A stretch of 64,000 nt of DNA from CAZGOM01 sp964527265 (GTDB lineage: Bacteria; Planctomycetota; Phycisphaerae; Phycisphaerales; Phycisphaeraceae), in the NCBI GenBank assembly GCA_964527265.1, contig CAZGOM010000007.1, positions 1-64,000 of the forward strand. The letters are read 5' to 3'. The position numbers were made by a program, and so were the translations under genes. The notes under the pieces were generated by a model. The model saw only the letters and a program-made list of their open reading frames with translations. It ran no database searches and had not been told where the DNA came from. Positions 9,707 through 18,681 of the stretch are shown piece by piece (within the stretch, counting starts at the first letter, position 1; each line of letters begins with the position of its first letter).

Positions 9707-10294
9707 TTAGGTGTTTTGAGGAGGGCTGGGCGGATTTAAGCGACCAAAGGTCCGGGTTTGTTCATTAAACGGAAACATTTCACGAAGGATTTTTTCCTTT
9801 TGAGGAAAGGGAAGACGGCGTGTGTTAATTCCGCCGGAGAGAAGTTTTTGCTTGTAGTCGGTAATGGGACGCAGGGGTTTGGCCGGGATACCGGCGGCAA
9901 CGCAGTCGCTGGGGATATCTTTGCTGACGATCGACCCGGCGCCGATGACGACGTTATCACCGATGGTGACACCCGCGAGAATAATGGTATCCAAGCCGAT
10001 AAAAACATTGTTTCCGACTGAAATGGGAGCAATGTAGTCAAGGTCGGGATATTCCTGGCGGAATAGATCGCAACTGCCGTCATGGGTTACGAATCGAACG
10101 CCGGAGGTGATGGTGACCCGATCACCGATGCTTACCAGAAACGGCTCGGAGCCGAAGGCATCCGGCTTGAGATTAACAAATCGGCAAGATTTTCCGACAT
10201 GAACGCCAATAGATCGAGCATAGGCATCAGGATTGCGTGTGCAGTCAATATTCGCTTTAAGGAGTCTGATTGCGCGTTTTATTTTTGAGAGCAT
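9707..10294 (-). CDS. Left-handed beta-helix acyltransferase
   Basis: 195 residues from the ATG at 10294 (MLSKIKRAI), chosen because the upstream in-frame extension to 10381 is Pro/Arg-rich and looks non-coding. The C-terminal half carries hexapeptide repeats (ISVGNNVFIG, AGVTIGDNVVIGAGSIVSKDIPSDCVAAGIPA), typical of CapG/WcaF-type trimeric O-acetyltransferases using acetyl-CoA. The C-terminal tail after residue 160 is charged and may help substrate recognition. Lying between two amidotransferase genes in a polysaccharide locus, it most likely acetylates a sugar in the repeat unit. Substrate unknown; no clear ribosome-binding site was seen, so the start is moderately uncertain. Confidence 0.78.
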   Translation of the reverse strand: MLSKIKRAIRLLKANIDCTRNPDAYARSIGVHVGKSCRFVNLKPDAFGSEPFLVSIGDRVTITSGVRFVTHDGSCDLFRQEYPDLDYIAPISVGNNVFIGLDTIILAGVTIGDNVVIGAGSIVSKDIPSDCVAAGIPAKPLRPITDYKQKLLSGGINTRRLPFPQKEKILREMFPFNEQTRTFGRLNPPSPPQNT

Positions 10295-10407
10295 GGGGAT
10301 AGGTTCTCGGAGTCGAAGCGATTCGATGTTTATCCTTGGGTTTAAATCTACGACGAAGCCCGGGTAGGGTGTCAAGCGCACTGTTACGGCGTGAATACGA
10401 GTGGCAA

Positions 10408-12381
10408 TCAGGACTTACGTAGCGAGCGGTAATGATCATACCACGCTTGAAACATGAGCAGGGTCCATAGTCGGGCGTGGTGATCCTGGCGGGCCTCGAT
10501 CTGATCGCGCAGAAGCTGCTGGGCAGGTTCTGCGCGGAGGAGGCCATCCTGCGAGAGTCGTGTGGGGGAGAGGAGGTCGGATGCCCACTGGCGCAGAGGC
10601 CCGCCCAGCCATGCTTTGATAGGTACGGAGAAGCCACGCTTGGGACGATCGATAAGGGGGCGCGGGACATAGCGGTAGAGTATGTCCTTAAGAATGGATT
10701 TGGGAATGTCTTTGTGAAACTTCTGGCTAAACGGGATGCTCCAGGCGGTTTCAACGACGCGATAATCCAAGAGAGGGCAACGCGTTTCTAAACTGGCGGC
10801 CATACTGGCTCGATCAACCTTGACCAAGCAATCATCAACGAGGAAGAGCGACGCATCGGCGAGCATGAAAAGGTTGTCGATGCCCAGATCGGCAAATTCG
10901 CTGGAAGAGAAGCGATCCAACAGGGATGGTGTCTGTGAGACCGGGTTTTGAACGATGTCGGCGGGATTGTCCCAGAGTGACATGAGCGTACGGTGCATAT
11001 CAAAGGGAGCGGAATATCCCAGAAGGCGGCCGACGGTCTGAAGTCGGCTGACTTGGTACATGCGGTTAGCGCCCAGGAAGTTGAGTCCGGCGGGAAGACC
11101 TTTGGCGGCCGCGGAGGACGCGCGAAGGGAGGCAGCCACTGCTTTGCGTAAAGGGCCAGGAAGGCGGCCAATGGATTTGAGTAGGTTCTTGGCCCATAGG
11201 TACTTGCGATAGCCGTAGAAAAATTCATCGCCGCCATCCCCAGTCAAAACGACGGTGACATGTTTTTTCGCCAAGGCACAGACCATGTAAGTAGGCACTT
11301 GAGAGGAATCAGAGAATGGTTCATCGTAGATGTGAGGCAGGGTGGGAATGAGGTTCAAGGCGTCTTGGGGTGAGACGTAGAACTCGGTGTGATCGGTGCC
11401 GAGATGACCAGCGACAGCCTTGGCGTGCTCTGCTTCGTTAAAGCCTTTATCGTCGAAGCCAATTGAAAACGTACGCACAGGGGTGGAAGCGCCCTTTTGC
11501 ATCAGTGCGGTAATAAGGCTTGAATCAACGCCGCCAGATAAGAAGGCTCCCAATGGAACGTCAGAAATCATGCGTATCTTGACGGCATCGGTCAAAACGT
11601 CTTCGACACGCTGGAGATTTTCTTCGCGAGAGAGCTTAGAGGGATTGCGGATGTTATCTGCCGCAGCCGAGGCATGATCCCAATAAAGGGAAGGTTCTGA
11701 GATGCGGGCGTTGGCAACATCATCGCCCGTGAGTCGCAGCCAACTACCTGGAGGCAGCTTATAAATGCCTTTAAAGATGGACCGGGGACCGGGGATATAG
11801 CCGAACTGGAGGTATTGGGCTAAAGAGTTGTCGTCAATGGGTGCATCCCAGGCAGGATGCACCCAGAAGGATTTGAGTTCTGAGCCAAAGAGGAAGACGT
11901 CTTTACACCAACCGTAGTAGAGAGGCTTTTTGCCAAGGCGGTCGCGGGCGAAGGTGAGTGTTTTATCCTGTTTGTCCCAGAGCGCGAAGGCGAACATGCC
12001 GTTGAATCGTTTGAGCGAAGCCTCAACACCCCAGGCGGCAAAGCAGGCGAGCATGATCTCGGTGTCAGAGTGGCCGCGCCATGGAGGAGCGACACCCTCT
12101 TTTTCCAGAGAAGATTTAAGTTCCTGGAAGTTGTAGACCTCACCGTTGAAAACCATGACAAAGCGCCCGCAATGGGACGTCATTGGCTGGTGCCCCAGGG
12201 GGGAGAGGTCGAGGATGGAAAGGCGACGGTGGCCCAGTGCGAGAGCATGTTGCGCATCAATCCAGTGGCCCTGATCGTCAGGGCCGCGATGAACGATGGC
12301 ATCAGTCATACGGCGGCAGATGCGGCCGAGTTCATCTGCATTGAGGACGCGCCTGGAGATAAAACCAGCTAAGCCGCACAT
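10408..12381 (-). CDS. Asparagine synthetase-like glutamine amidotransferase, copy 2
   Basis: 657 residues, colinear with the copy at 7657-9636 and clearly paralogous (shared MCGLAGF, HRGPDDQGH, SGGVDSSLI and GDGGDEFFYGY). Cys2 is the glutaminase nucleophile and the PP-loop lies at about residue 285. The two copies differ most between residues 400 and 520, a region expected to affect acceptor choice, so they may amidate different sugars or positions in the same glycan. A true asparagine synthetase role cannot be excluded for one of them. Only 63 bp separate it from the dehydrogenase gene upstream, so they are probably co-transcribed. Confidence 0.85.
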   Translation of the reverse strand: MCGLAGFISRRVLNADELGRICRRMTDAIVHRGPDDQGHWIDAQHALALGHRRLSILDLSPLGHQPMTSHCGRFVMVFNGEVYNFQELKSSLEKEGVAPPWRGHSDTEIMLACFAAWGVEASLKRFNGMFAFALWDKQDKTLTFARDRLGKKPLYYGWCKDVFLFGSELKSFWVHPAWDAPIDDNSLAQYLQFGYIPGPRSIFKGIYKLPPGSWLRLTGDDVANARISEPSLYWDHASAAADNIRNPSKLSREENLQRVEDVLTDAVKIRMISDVPLGAFLSGGVDSSLITALMQKGASTPVRTFSIGFDDKGFNEAEHAKAVAGHLGTDHTEFYVSPQDALNLIPTLPHIYDEPFSDSSQVPTYMVCALAKKHVTVVLTGDGGDEFFYGYRKYLWAKNLLKSIGRLPGPLRKAVAASLRASSAAAKGLPAGLNFLGANRMYQVSRLQTVGRLLGYSAPFDMHRTLMSLWDNPADIVQNPVSQTPSLLDRFSSSEFADLGIDNLFMLADASLFLVDDCLVKVDRASMAASLETRCPLLDYRVVETAWSIPFSQKFHKDIPKSILKDILYRYVPRPLIDRPKRGFSVPIKAWLGGPLRQWASDLLSPTRLSQDGLLRAEPAQQLLRDQIEARQDHHARLWTLLMFQAWYDHYRSLRKS

Positions 12382-12444
12382 GGGATGGCTCTTTTGAAGA
12401 TCCTTCCAGCGTCTGATGAGCAGACGCTGGAAGGAATTTGTGAT

Positions 12445-13737
12445 TTACAAAGACCAATATTTGATACCTGTCGGGACATCGGTTGCCTTGAAGCTGGATT
12501 TGACGTCGACAAAAACCCCGCCGGGCTTGAGGAAACTGGCGATCTGTTTGGCGCCCATGGAGAGGAATTGCTTGTGAGCGACGGCATAAATGACGGCATC
12601 AAGGTCATGCAGATCAGATGCGGGATTAAGGTGGACGCCGTACTCATGGTGGGCTTCTTCGTCGCTGGCGAAAGGGTCATAGATGAGGGGCTTGATACCG
12701 AAGCTGTTAAGTTCGTTGATGATATCGGGGACTTTGCTGTTGCGGATATCGGAGACATTTTCCTTGAAGGTGAGGCCCAGGATGCCGATTCGCGCTTTGC
12801 CGCTGAAGTTGCCGGACTGAGCGATCATCTTGATGGTTTTCTGGGCGACAAATGCGCCCATGCCATCGTTAATGCGGCGACCGGCGAGGATCATCTGCGG
12901 GTGGTAGCCGAGTTCTTCTGCCTTGGCGGTGAGGTAGTAGGGATCGACACCGATGCAGTGGCCGCCGACGAGGCCGGGACGAAAGGCGAGGAAGTTCCAC
13001 TTGGTACCGGCGGCTTCCAGTACGTCAAGAGTGCGGATGCCCATGCGTTCGAAGATGAGGGAGAGTTCGTTCATGAGCGCGATGTTGACGTCGCGCTGGG
13101 TGTTTTCGATGACTTTGGCGGCTTCTGCAACTTTAATGGAAGAGGCCTCATAAATACCAGCGGTGATGGTTTTTCCGTACACAGCAGAGACGCGCTTGAG
13201 GGATTCGGCGTCTTCGGCAGAGACAATTTTGAGGATCTTCTGGACAGTGCGTTCCTTGTCACCGGGATTGATGCGTTCGGGTGAGTAGCCAAGTTTGAAG
13301 TCGACGCCACGCTTTAAGCCGGAGACCTTTTCAATGACGGGACCGCAGACGTCTTCGGTGACGCCGGGATAGACGGTGGATTCGAAAACGGCGATGGCAC
13401 CCTTGGAGAGGGTTTTGCCGATGATGGTGGAAGCGCCGATAAGCGGGCTGAAATCAGGGCGGTTCTGCTTATCGACCGGGGTGGGGACGCAGACAATGTA
13501 GAAGGTGGAGCCTTTGAGGTCGTCCACACTGGAAGTGAGTTTCAGGGTGCTGGAGGTGAGTTCCTGTGTTTCGGTTTCACCGTTGGGGTCGATGCCTTTG
13601 CGGAGGCTGTCTAGCTTGCGGGTGTTAAGGTCGAAACCGACGACATGTCCGTGGGTACGCGCCAGCGCCAGAGCCAGAGGAAGGCCGACGTAACCGAGGC
13701 CGATAACAGCGATTTTTTCGTTCATATGGGTAGTCAT
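12445..13737 (-). CDS. Nucleotide-sugar 6-dehydrogenase, TviB/WbpA type
   Basis: 430 residues. KIAVIGLGYVGLPLA is the NAD-binding Rossmann motif, STVYPGVTED is the substrate-domain signature, and GGHCIGVDPYYL holds the catalytic cysteine (Cys261). This matches UDP-N-acetylhexosamine dehydrogenases of the TviB/WbpO/WbpA group, which oxidise C6 twice to give the uronic acid. The next gene upstream is a TviC/WbpP-like 4-epimerase, the classic partnership for UDP-GalNAcA or UDP-GlcNAcA. Together with the two downstream amidotransferases it could supply a HexNAc-uronamide. ATGs lie at 13737 and 13725; neither has a convincing ribosome-binding site. Confidence 0.87.
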   Translation of the reverse strand: MTTHMNEKIAVIGLGYVGLPLALALARTHGHVVGFDLNTRKLDSLRKGIDPNGETETQELTSSTLKLTSSVDDLKGSTFYIVCVPTPVDKQNRPDFSPLIGASTIIGKTLSKGAIAVFESTVYPGVTEDVCGPVIEKVSGLKRGVDFKLGYSPERINPGDKERTVQKILKIVSAEDAESLKRVSAVYGKTITAGIYEASSIKVAEAAKVIENTQRDVNIALMNELSLIFERMGIRTLDVLEAAGTKWNFLAFRPGLVGGHCIGVDPYYLTAKAEELGYHPQMILAGRRINDGMGAFVAQKTIKMIAQSGNFSGKARIGILGLTFKENVSDIRNSKVPDIINELNSFGIKPLIYDPFASDEEAHHEYGVHLNPASDLHDLDAVIYAVAHKQFLSMGAKQIASFLKPGGVFVDVKSSFKATDVPTGIKYWSL

Positions 13738-13767
13738 CCGTTTAAATGGCGAGGCGTGGATCTGCGT

Positions 13768-14766
13768 TCAAAAGGTTTGTGTTTTGTACCAGGCGACGGT
13801 GGCTTGAAGACCTTTTTCAAAGGGGACCAATGGCTTGTAGCCAATGATTTTATTGGCTTTTTCAAGAGTCGCCAGGGAATGTTTAACATCACCGGCGCGG
13901 TCTTCTTTGTGCAGCGGCTTGATCTGGGGGTGGCCGTAGAGAACTGCCATTTTCTCAGCCAGTTCATTGATGGTGACGCGCTGGGCGCAGGCGATGTTCA
14001 TGACTTCGCCGCCGATGCGCTGGGTGGATGCGCCGGCGAGGAGATTGGCGTAGACGGCATTGTCAACGAAGGTGAAATCCCGGGAGGCTTCGCCATCACC
14101 ATGGATGATGGGCTGCTCGCCTTTGGAGAGAGCCTTGGCAAATGCCGCGATAACGGCGGCGTAAGCGCTGTTGGCGTTCTGACGTGGGCCGAAGATGTTG
14201 AAATAGCGGAGGGAGGCGGCATCAAGTTGTGTATTTGCAGCGTAGGAACGGAGGATGCCTTCGCAGGCGACCTTGGTGACGGCGTAGGGGCTGCGGGGAA
14301 GGCAGGGCATGTCTTCGAATTTGGGCAAGGTGGGAGTATTGCCGTAGGCGCTGGAGCTGGCCGCGAAGACGACGCGGGCGACGCCGGCGTTTGCCGCAGC
14401 GTCGAGGACGCGGTGGGTGCCGACGATATTGTTTTCGTAGTAGAGTTCCGGTTCGCGGAGGCTGCGCGGGACGGAGCCGAGTGCGGCTTGATGGAAGACC
14501 ACCCAGGCGCCCTTTAATTCTTCCTTGAGCATCTGGGCATCAAGGATGGAGCCTGTGACGATTTTGAGTTTGCCGTTTCCCTGAGGAAGGGACTTTACAT
14601 TATCGAGGGACCCGCCGGAGAGGTTATCGATCACGACAACTGTGGCACCGAGCGACAAGAGGGCCTCGGACAAGTGGGAGCCGATGAAACCTGCGCCGCC
14701 GGTGACGACGCAGGTTTTTTTGTCGTAGGTAGACTTGAAAATTTCAGGCCAGTTTATCAGCGCCAT
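13768..14766 (-). CDS. NAD-dependent nucleotide-sugar 4-epimerase, TviC/WbpP type
   Basis: 332 residues of the extended SDR family. VTGGAGFIGSHLSEAL (residues 21-36) binds NAD, AASSSAYG supplies the catalytic Ser, and Y161-AVT-K165 is the YxxxK pair. The N-terminal extension (ALINWPEIFKSTYDKK) is longer than in GalE and resembles UDP-GlcNAc 4-epimerases such as WbpP/TviC. It should interconvert UDP-GlcNAc and UDP-GalNAc, or the uronic forms, for the dehydrogenase 30 bp downstream. A role on UDP-glucose is possible but less likely given the partner. Cytoplasmic. Confidence 0.85.
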   Translation of the reverse strand: MALINWPEIFKSTYDKKTCVVTGGAGFIGSHLSEALLSLGATVVVIDNLSGGSLDNVKSLPQGNGKLKIVTGSILDAQMLKEELKGAWVVFHQAALGSVPRSLREPELYYENNIVGTHRVLDAAANAGVARVVFAASSSAYGNTPTLPKFEDMPCLPRSPYAVTKVACEGILRSYAANTQLDAASLRYFNIFGPRQNANSAYAAVIAAFAKALSKGEQPIIHGDGEASRDFTFVDNAVYANLLAGASTQRIGGEVMNIACAQRVTINELAEKMAVLYGHPQIKPLHKEDRAGDVKHSLATLEKANKIIGYKPLVPFEKGLQATVAWYKTQTF

Positions 14767-14866
14767 TCAGAAAATCCTCTTTATTTTAGGCTTATTTGCA
14801 CGATCCAAGATGATGTTCAAAGCTCGAAATTATATCTGATTCGCTCAAAAGAGCAAAAAGGACGGA

Positions 14867-16012
14867 TCATGATAATCCTTTCTTTTTGCTGTCGATCAGG
14901 CGGGTAATTTCGTCAATATATTGTTTGACCACCATACGTTCATCAAACCGTTTTTCGGCGATTTGCCGGCTCTGGGCAGCCATATCCAGCCAGCGGGAGT
15001 AACCAAGGGCAATGAACTGGCGGATGGTTTTTTCGAGACTTGGGCCGTTTCGGGGCTCGCAGAAAAGGCCATTGACATTCTCCACCACCACCTCGCGGCA
15101 ACCGCTGATATTGGTCGCGACGATGGGGCGACCGCAGGATGCTGCCTCGAGCAGGGAGCGGGGCAGGCCTTCGGAGTAGCTGGGGAGGACGATGCAATGA
15201 GCCTGCTTGATCCAAGGCAATACTTCCTGGCGGCCGTGGTATTCGATGATGCCTTCGTTGACCCATTGATCCAGGTCTTCGCGCTTAACCGACTCGGCGC
15301 GGTCCGCGTAGTGTTCGCCGATGAGGACAAACCTGGCGGCCGGGTGATCTTTGCGGATGGCTCGGGCTGCTTCAGCGTATTCGTAGATGCCTTTGGCGGT
15401 GAGAACGCGTGCGACGAGCAGAAAGACCGGGGCGGTGTCACCGGGCATTTCCATGACCGGGTAGTGGTCTAAATTAACACCTGAACCAGAAACCATGCTG
15501 ACTTTGGCTGGATTGACCAGGCCCGCGTCCCGGAACATCTCAAAATGTTCCTGATTCTGAAAAAAGACATGCCGGGAACGGTTGAGGCTGAATTTGTATA
15601 GCGCTTTGATGATGGCAGCGCGGATGCGCGAGCCCTCAAGGCTGGTGCCAATTCCGGTGATGGTATTGATTGCCGGGACGCCGGCGAGCCAACCACCCAT
15701 GGTGCCGTAAATGACTGGTTTGACATTGAAATTCATTATCGCGATGGGCTTATGCGTGCGCAGCAGCTTCCTGTAAAACGCAACGAGTCGCAGATCTTCG
15801 AGCGGGTTTGTGCCTCCAGTATTGATTGGCGCGGGGATTGCAGTGGCGCCGACTTGGCCTGCGGTTTGAATGGTGTCGTCATTGGGCGCCAGAAAGTAGA
15901 CGTCAAAGCCGCGGGCAACGAGTTCTCGGACAATCCCGCCTCGAAAGTTGACGAGGTTCCAGGTTGTGTGGCTGGAGAAGAAAACGCAGGGTTTTTGGCC
16001 GGGTTGAGACAT
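14867..16012 (-). CDS. Family 4 glycosyltransferase, PglA-like
   Basis: 381 residues. The N-terminus, FSSHTTWNLVNFRGGIVRELV, is the signature of a GT4 subgroup that includes PglA, which adds GalNAc to undecaprenyl-diphospho-bacillosamine in Campylobacter. The mid-region NVKPVIYGTMGGWLAGVPA and E-x7-E (SEGLPRSLLEA) complete the fold. It lies 32 bp downstream of a PglC-like phosphoglycosyl transferase gene, so it probably adds the second sugar. A divergent paralogue with the same architecture lies at 20118-21287. The 100-bp gap to the epimerase gene downstream is AT-rich without an obvious terminator. Confidence 0.83.
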   Translation of the reverse strand: MSQPGQKPCVFFSSHTTWNLVNFRGGIVRELVARGFDVYFLAPNDDTIQTAGQVGATAIPAPINTGGTNPLEDLRLVAFYRKLLRTHKPIAIMNFNVKPVIYGTMGGWLAGVPAINTITGIGTSLEGSRIRAAIIKALYKFSLNRSRHVFFQNQEHFEMFRDAGLVNPAKVSMVSGSGVNLDHYPVMEMPGDTAPVFLLVARVLTAKGIYEYAEAARAIRKDHPAARFVLIGEHYADRAESVKREDLDQWVNEGIIEYHGRQEVLPWIKQAHCIVLPSYSEGLPRSLLEAASCGRPIVATNISGCREVVVENVNGLFCEPRNGPSLEKTIRQFIALGYSRWLDMAAQSRQIAEKRFDERMVVKQYIDEITRLIDSKKKGLS

Positions 16013-16044
16013 AGAGGTTTTGCGGCTTAAATGAAGCAGGCATA

Positions 16045-16740
16045 TCAGGCTGAAAGATTCATATATTCACGAATGAGAGGGGATTTGGGCTCGGGCAGGG
16101 CTTTGAACCATGAGAGGTAGAAACGCTTGCCGGGCATGAGGACGGCCAGTGCGGTGGCAGTCATGATCTTAAAATCGACGATGAGGCTTTGGTTGGCCTT
16201 GTACCAGACTTCCAGTTCGCCTTTGTATGGCATGATGTCTTCGCGGTAGCAGGCGCGGAGGTCTTTGCCGCGGGTCTGGGCCATGGTGATGATTGATTCC
16301 TCATCGCGGAAAACGACTGAACCGATTCCTGTGAGACCGGGTTGGACATCAATGATGGTGGTCTGGACGTGCTGGGGGTAGTCTGCGAAGCCTTTGGGAA
16401 CCAGGGGGCGCCAACCGACGAGGCTCATGTCGCCTTTGAAGACGTTGAAGATCTGAGGCAGTTCGTTGATCTTGGTCTTGCGCAGGAACTTGCCCATGGG
16501 GAGGACGCGGGGATCGTTCCTGACGGTGATGTCCGCGGAGCCGATGTTAAGGCTGTTCTGAAGCATCGTGGCAAACTTGATGACGTTGAAATGCTTGCCT
16601 TTGAAGCCAACGCGTTCCTGGAGGTAGAAAACCTTGCCTTCGCCGGTGAAGCGGAGGATGACTATGATGACCAGGAAGGGGAACATCAGGAACAAAAGAG
16701 CGAGGCCGGAGATGACGATGTCAATGAGTCGTTTGATCAT
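16045..16740 (-). CDS. Monotopic phosphoglycosyl transferase, PglC-like, with Asn at the catalytic Asp position
   Basis: 231 residues of the bacterial sugar transferase family (small PglC-type). A single N-terminal re-entrant hydrophobic segment (residues 7-31) is followed by GKHFNVIKFATM and the motif INELPQIFNVFKGDMSLVGWRPL. In PglC the Asp-Glu dyad (D93-E94) provides the covalent nucleophile; here codon 92 is AAC, so the pair is N92-E93. Related sequences with KINELPQ exist as I recall, so this may be a subfamily rather than a defect. The expected role is to start the glycan by moving a phospho-sugar from UDP to undecaprenyl phosphate. It starts 3 bp after the dehydratase stop. Confidence 0.84.
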   Translation of the reverse strand: MIKRLIDIVISGLALLFLMFPFLVIIVILRFTGEGKVFYLQERVGFKGKHFNVIKFATMLQNSLNIGSADITVRNDPRVLPMGKFLRKTKINELPQIFNVFKGDMSLVGWRPLVPKGFADYPQHVQTTIIDVQPGLTGIGSVVFRDEESIITMAQTRGKDLRACYREDIMPYKGELEVWYKANQSLIVDFKIMTATALAVLMPGKRFYLSWFKALPEPKSPLIREYMNLSA

Positions 16741-16743
16741 GAG

Positions 16744-17934
16744 TTACATCCGCCCGTCCAGGTAACGGCCGGTTTCTTTATGGTTGAAGTTTTCGAGGGT
16801 CTGGTTGAAGAGGTCGACGAGTTCGGCTTTGGTCCAGGATGCTTCGTTCTTCATCCGCTGGATGGTGTTGGTGAATTTATCGAGACGGGCGCCGTTCCAG
16901 GAGACGTCGTTTTTGACGACGCCGATGTCGTCGAATTGGTTCCAGTCGACACTTTCCTTAGTGGTGTAGAACTCTTCGAAGTCTTTTTCGCCAGTGGTGT
17001 CGCTCTTGAAGAAGTAGCAAGGCCATTTTTTCTGGGGGATCAACTCGGCGCACTTGGCGCGGGCCTCGTCTTCGCTCTGGCACATATAGGGCTCATATCC
17101 CATGGATTGCAGATAGCGCACAGCCATGTCGGAGAAGGGGATGAGGTGGAGTTTTTCGCTGAGCTTGGGGAAGAAGATGTCTCGGTTTTCACCCAGGAGC
17201 GTGGAGAAAAGGCATAAAAGCGCGCCCTCCTGATCGGTGACGAAGTAGCGCTTGACGTCGCTGGGGGCGGAGATGGGCTGGCGCTTGAGGACACGCTGAG
17301 TCCAGGAATGGGGAAGGCTGCCATCGGAGAAGGCGACATTAGCGAAACGGGCGCTGGAGAGGGCAATGCGCTCGCTGGAGCGCATGAGGTACATTTCCAT
17401 GATGCGTTTGGAAGCGCCCATCATGTTGACGGGGTTGGAGGCTTTATCGGTGGAGACGCAGAAGAAGCGCTTTGCACCCGCCTTGATGGCCAAGTCGATG
17501 GTGCGCTCGGTGCCGAAGATATTGACGTCGATCATGCGCATGAGCGTGAAGGGGTCTTTTTCGCTGCGCACGTGCTTGAGGGCGGAAAAGTTAAGGACAT
17601 AGTCGTAACCCTTCTGGGCCTTGACCATGGCGGGGAGTTCGCTGCCGAGGCAGTCCATGCAGAAGGCGTGGAATTCACCATCGTTGTAGCCGGTGGTGCT
17701 GCGGATGTTGCGGACCATTTCGGCCAGGCCGTTCTCGCTTACGTCGACGACGTGGAGTACGCGGGGGTTGCGCTTGAAGAGCTCGCGGACGACGGCGCTG
17801 CCGATGGAGCCTGCGCCGCCGATGACGAGGAACCGACCGGCTTTGACGCGCTCGTCGATGATGGAACCCTGGCGGGCAAGGTCTTTTTGGAAGAGGGGTT
17901 CGTCACGACCGATAATTTTGAGTATTTCTGTCAT
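16744..17934 (-). CDS. NDP-sugar 4,6-dehydratase, CapD/PglF/LegB type
   Basis: 396 residues from the ATG at 17934 (MTEILKIIGR). The open frame continues upstream to 18501, but that part is a Ser/Pro-rich shadow of the acetyltransferase gene. GGAGSIGS (39-46) binds NAD(P), FSALKHVRSEKDP is the CapD-family signature, and STDKASNPVNMMGASK has Met172 where classical SDRs have Tyr, with Lys176 retained. That Met-for-Tyr change is a known feature of PglF/WbpM-like 4,6-dehydratases. It is soluble, lacking PglF's membrane domain. The probable reaction is UDP-GlcNAc to the 4-keto-6-deoxy sugar, feeding the aminotransferase encoded at 18682-19842. The C-terminal 80 residues are unusual and charged. Confidence 0.85.
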   Translation of the reverse strand: MTEILKIIGRDEPLFQKDLARQGSIIDERVKAGRFLVIGGAGSIGSAVVRELFKRNPRVLHVVDVSENGLAEMVRNIRSTTGYNDGEFHAFCMDCLGSELPAMVKAQKGYDYVLNFSALKHVRSEKDPFTLMRMIDVNIFGTERTIDLAIKAGAKRFFCVSTDKASNPVNMMGASKRIMEMYLMRSSERIALSSARFANVAFSDGSLPHSWTQRVLKRQPISAPSDVKRYFVTDQEGALLCLFSTLLGENRDIFFPKLSEKLHLIPFSDMAVRYLQSMGYEPYMCQSEDEARAKCAELIPQKKWPCYFFKSDTTGEKDFEEFYTTKESVDWNQFDDIGVVKNDVSWNGARLDKFTNTIQRMKNEASWTKAELVDLFNQTLENFNHKETGRYLDGRM

Positions 17935-17956
17935 ATTTCTTGGGCGTTTGGTTGGT

Positions 17957-18631
17957 TTAGGGTTTTTGGGCGGGTTGGGGCTGAGCGGGGATGCCCCAGG
18001 CCTTGCACCCATCGGGAATCGGCTTGAGGACGACAGATCCAGCACCGATGACCACACCGGAGCCGATGGCGACGGACTGGATGACGGTGGAACCGGTTCC
18101 GATATGGGTGAGCTGGCCGAGGATGACCGTGCCGGAGAGAGTGACGCCCGGAGCGATGTGGCAATGGGCGGCGATATCGCAGTCGTGGTCGATACTCGCA
18201 CGGGTGTTGAGGATGGTGTTGGTGCCGATTTTGGCCCCAGGCTGGATGACGACTCCGGCCATGATTTGAACACCTGGCGCCAGGGACGCCTGGGCGCTGA
18301 TGACGGCGCTGGGATGAACGACGGTGGCGAAGCGGTAGCCCAGCGCATGGAAGCGGTCGTAGATTTTCTTGCGGAGGGTGGGTGAGCCGACGGAGCCAAC
18401 ACCGATGGCGAGCTCGACGGAATCGGGGGCGAGTTGAAGAATGGCGTCGTCGGGGCCTTTGATGGTGTGGCCGTAGATTTGCGAGCCGTGCGCGGCAGCA
18501 TTGGAATCGGTGAGGAAAAGAACCTGGCGGCCGGCGGCGATCAAGGTGTCAAGCACAACACGTGCGTGGCCACCGGAGCCGATGATGATCACCGGAAGGG
18601 GCTTAGACGGGTTGGTGGGCTGTTGTGTCAT
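17957..18631 (-). CDS. Sugar N- or O-acetyltransferase, PglD/NeuD family
   Basis: 224 residues. The N-terminal part carries IIIGSGGHARVVLDTL, the small Rossmann domain typical of PglD/NeuD, and the C-terminal two thirds form a hexapeptide left-handed beta-helix with DHDCDIAAHCHIAPG, where the catalytic His lies in PglD. The family uses acetyl-CoA to acetylate the 4-amino group of UDP-4-amino sugars. It sits between the aminotransferase gene (50 bp upstream) and the dehydratase gene (22 bp downstream), completing a three-step diNAc-bacillosamine-type route. A legionaminate-type O-acetyltransferase is the alternative, but no NeuB-like synthase is present here. Confidence 0.86.
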   Translation of the reverse strand: MTQQPTNPSKPLPVIIIGSGGHARVVLDTLIAAGRQVLFLTDSNAAAHGSQIYGHTIKGPDDAILQLAPDSVELAIGVGSVGSPTLRKKIYDRFHALGYRFATVVHPSAVISAQASLAPGVQIMAGVVIQPGAKIGTNTILNTRASIDHDCDIAAHCHIAPGVTLSGTVILGQLTHIGTGSTVIQSVAIGSGVVIGAGSVVLKPIPDGCKAWGIPAQPQPAQKP

Positions 18632-18681
18632 AAAAAGGTAGAACGTGCGTAATCTCTCACAAGCAACTTGACGATCAGAGC

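Noticed and set aside
17935..18501. N-terminal extension of the dehydratase gene to 18501
   Set aside because: The extra stretch is Ser/Pro-rich and overlaps the acetyltransferase gene in another frame; the ATG at 17934 gives the normal fold start.
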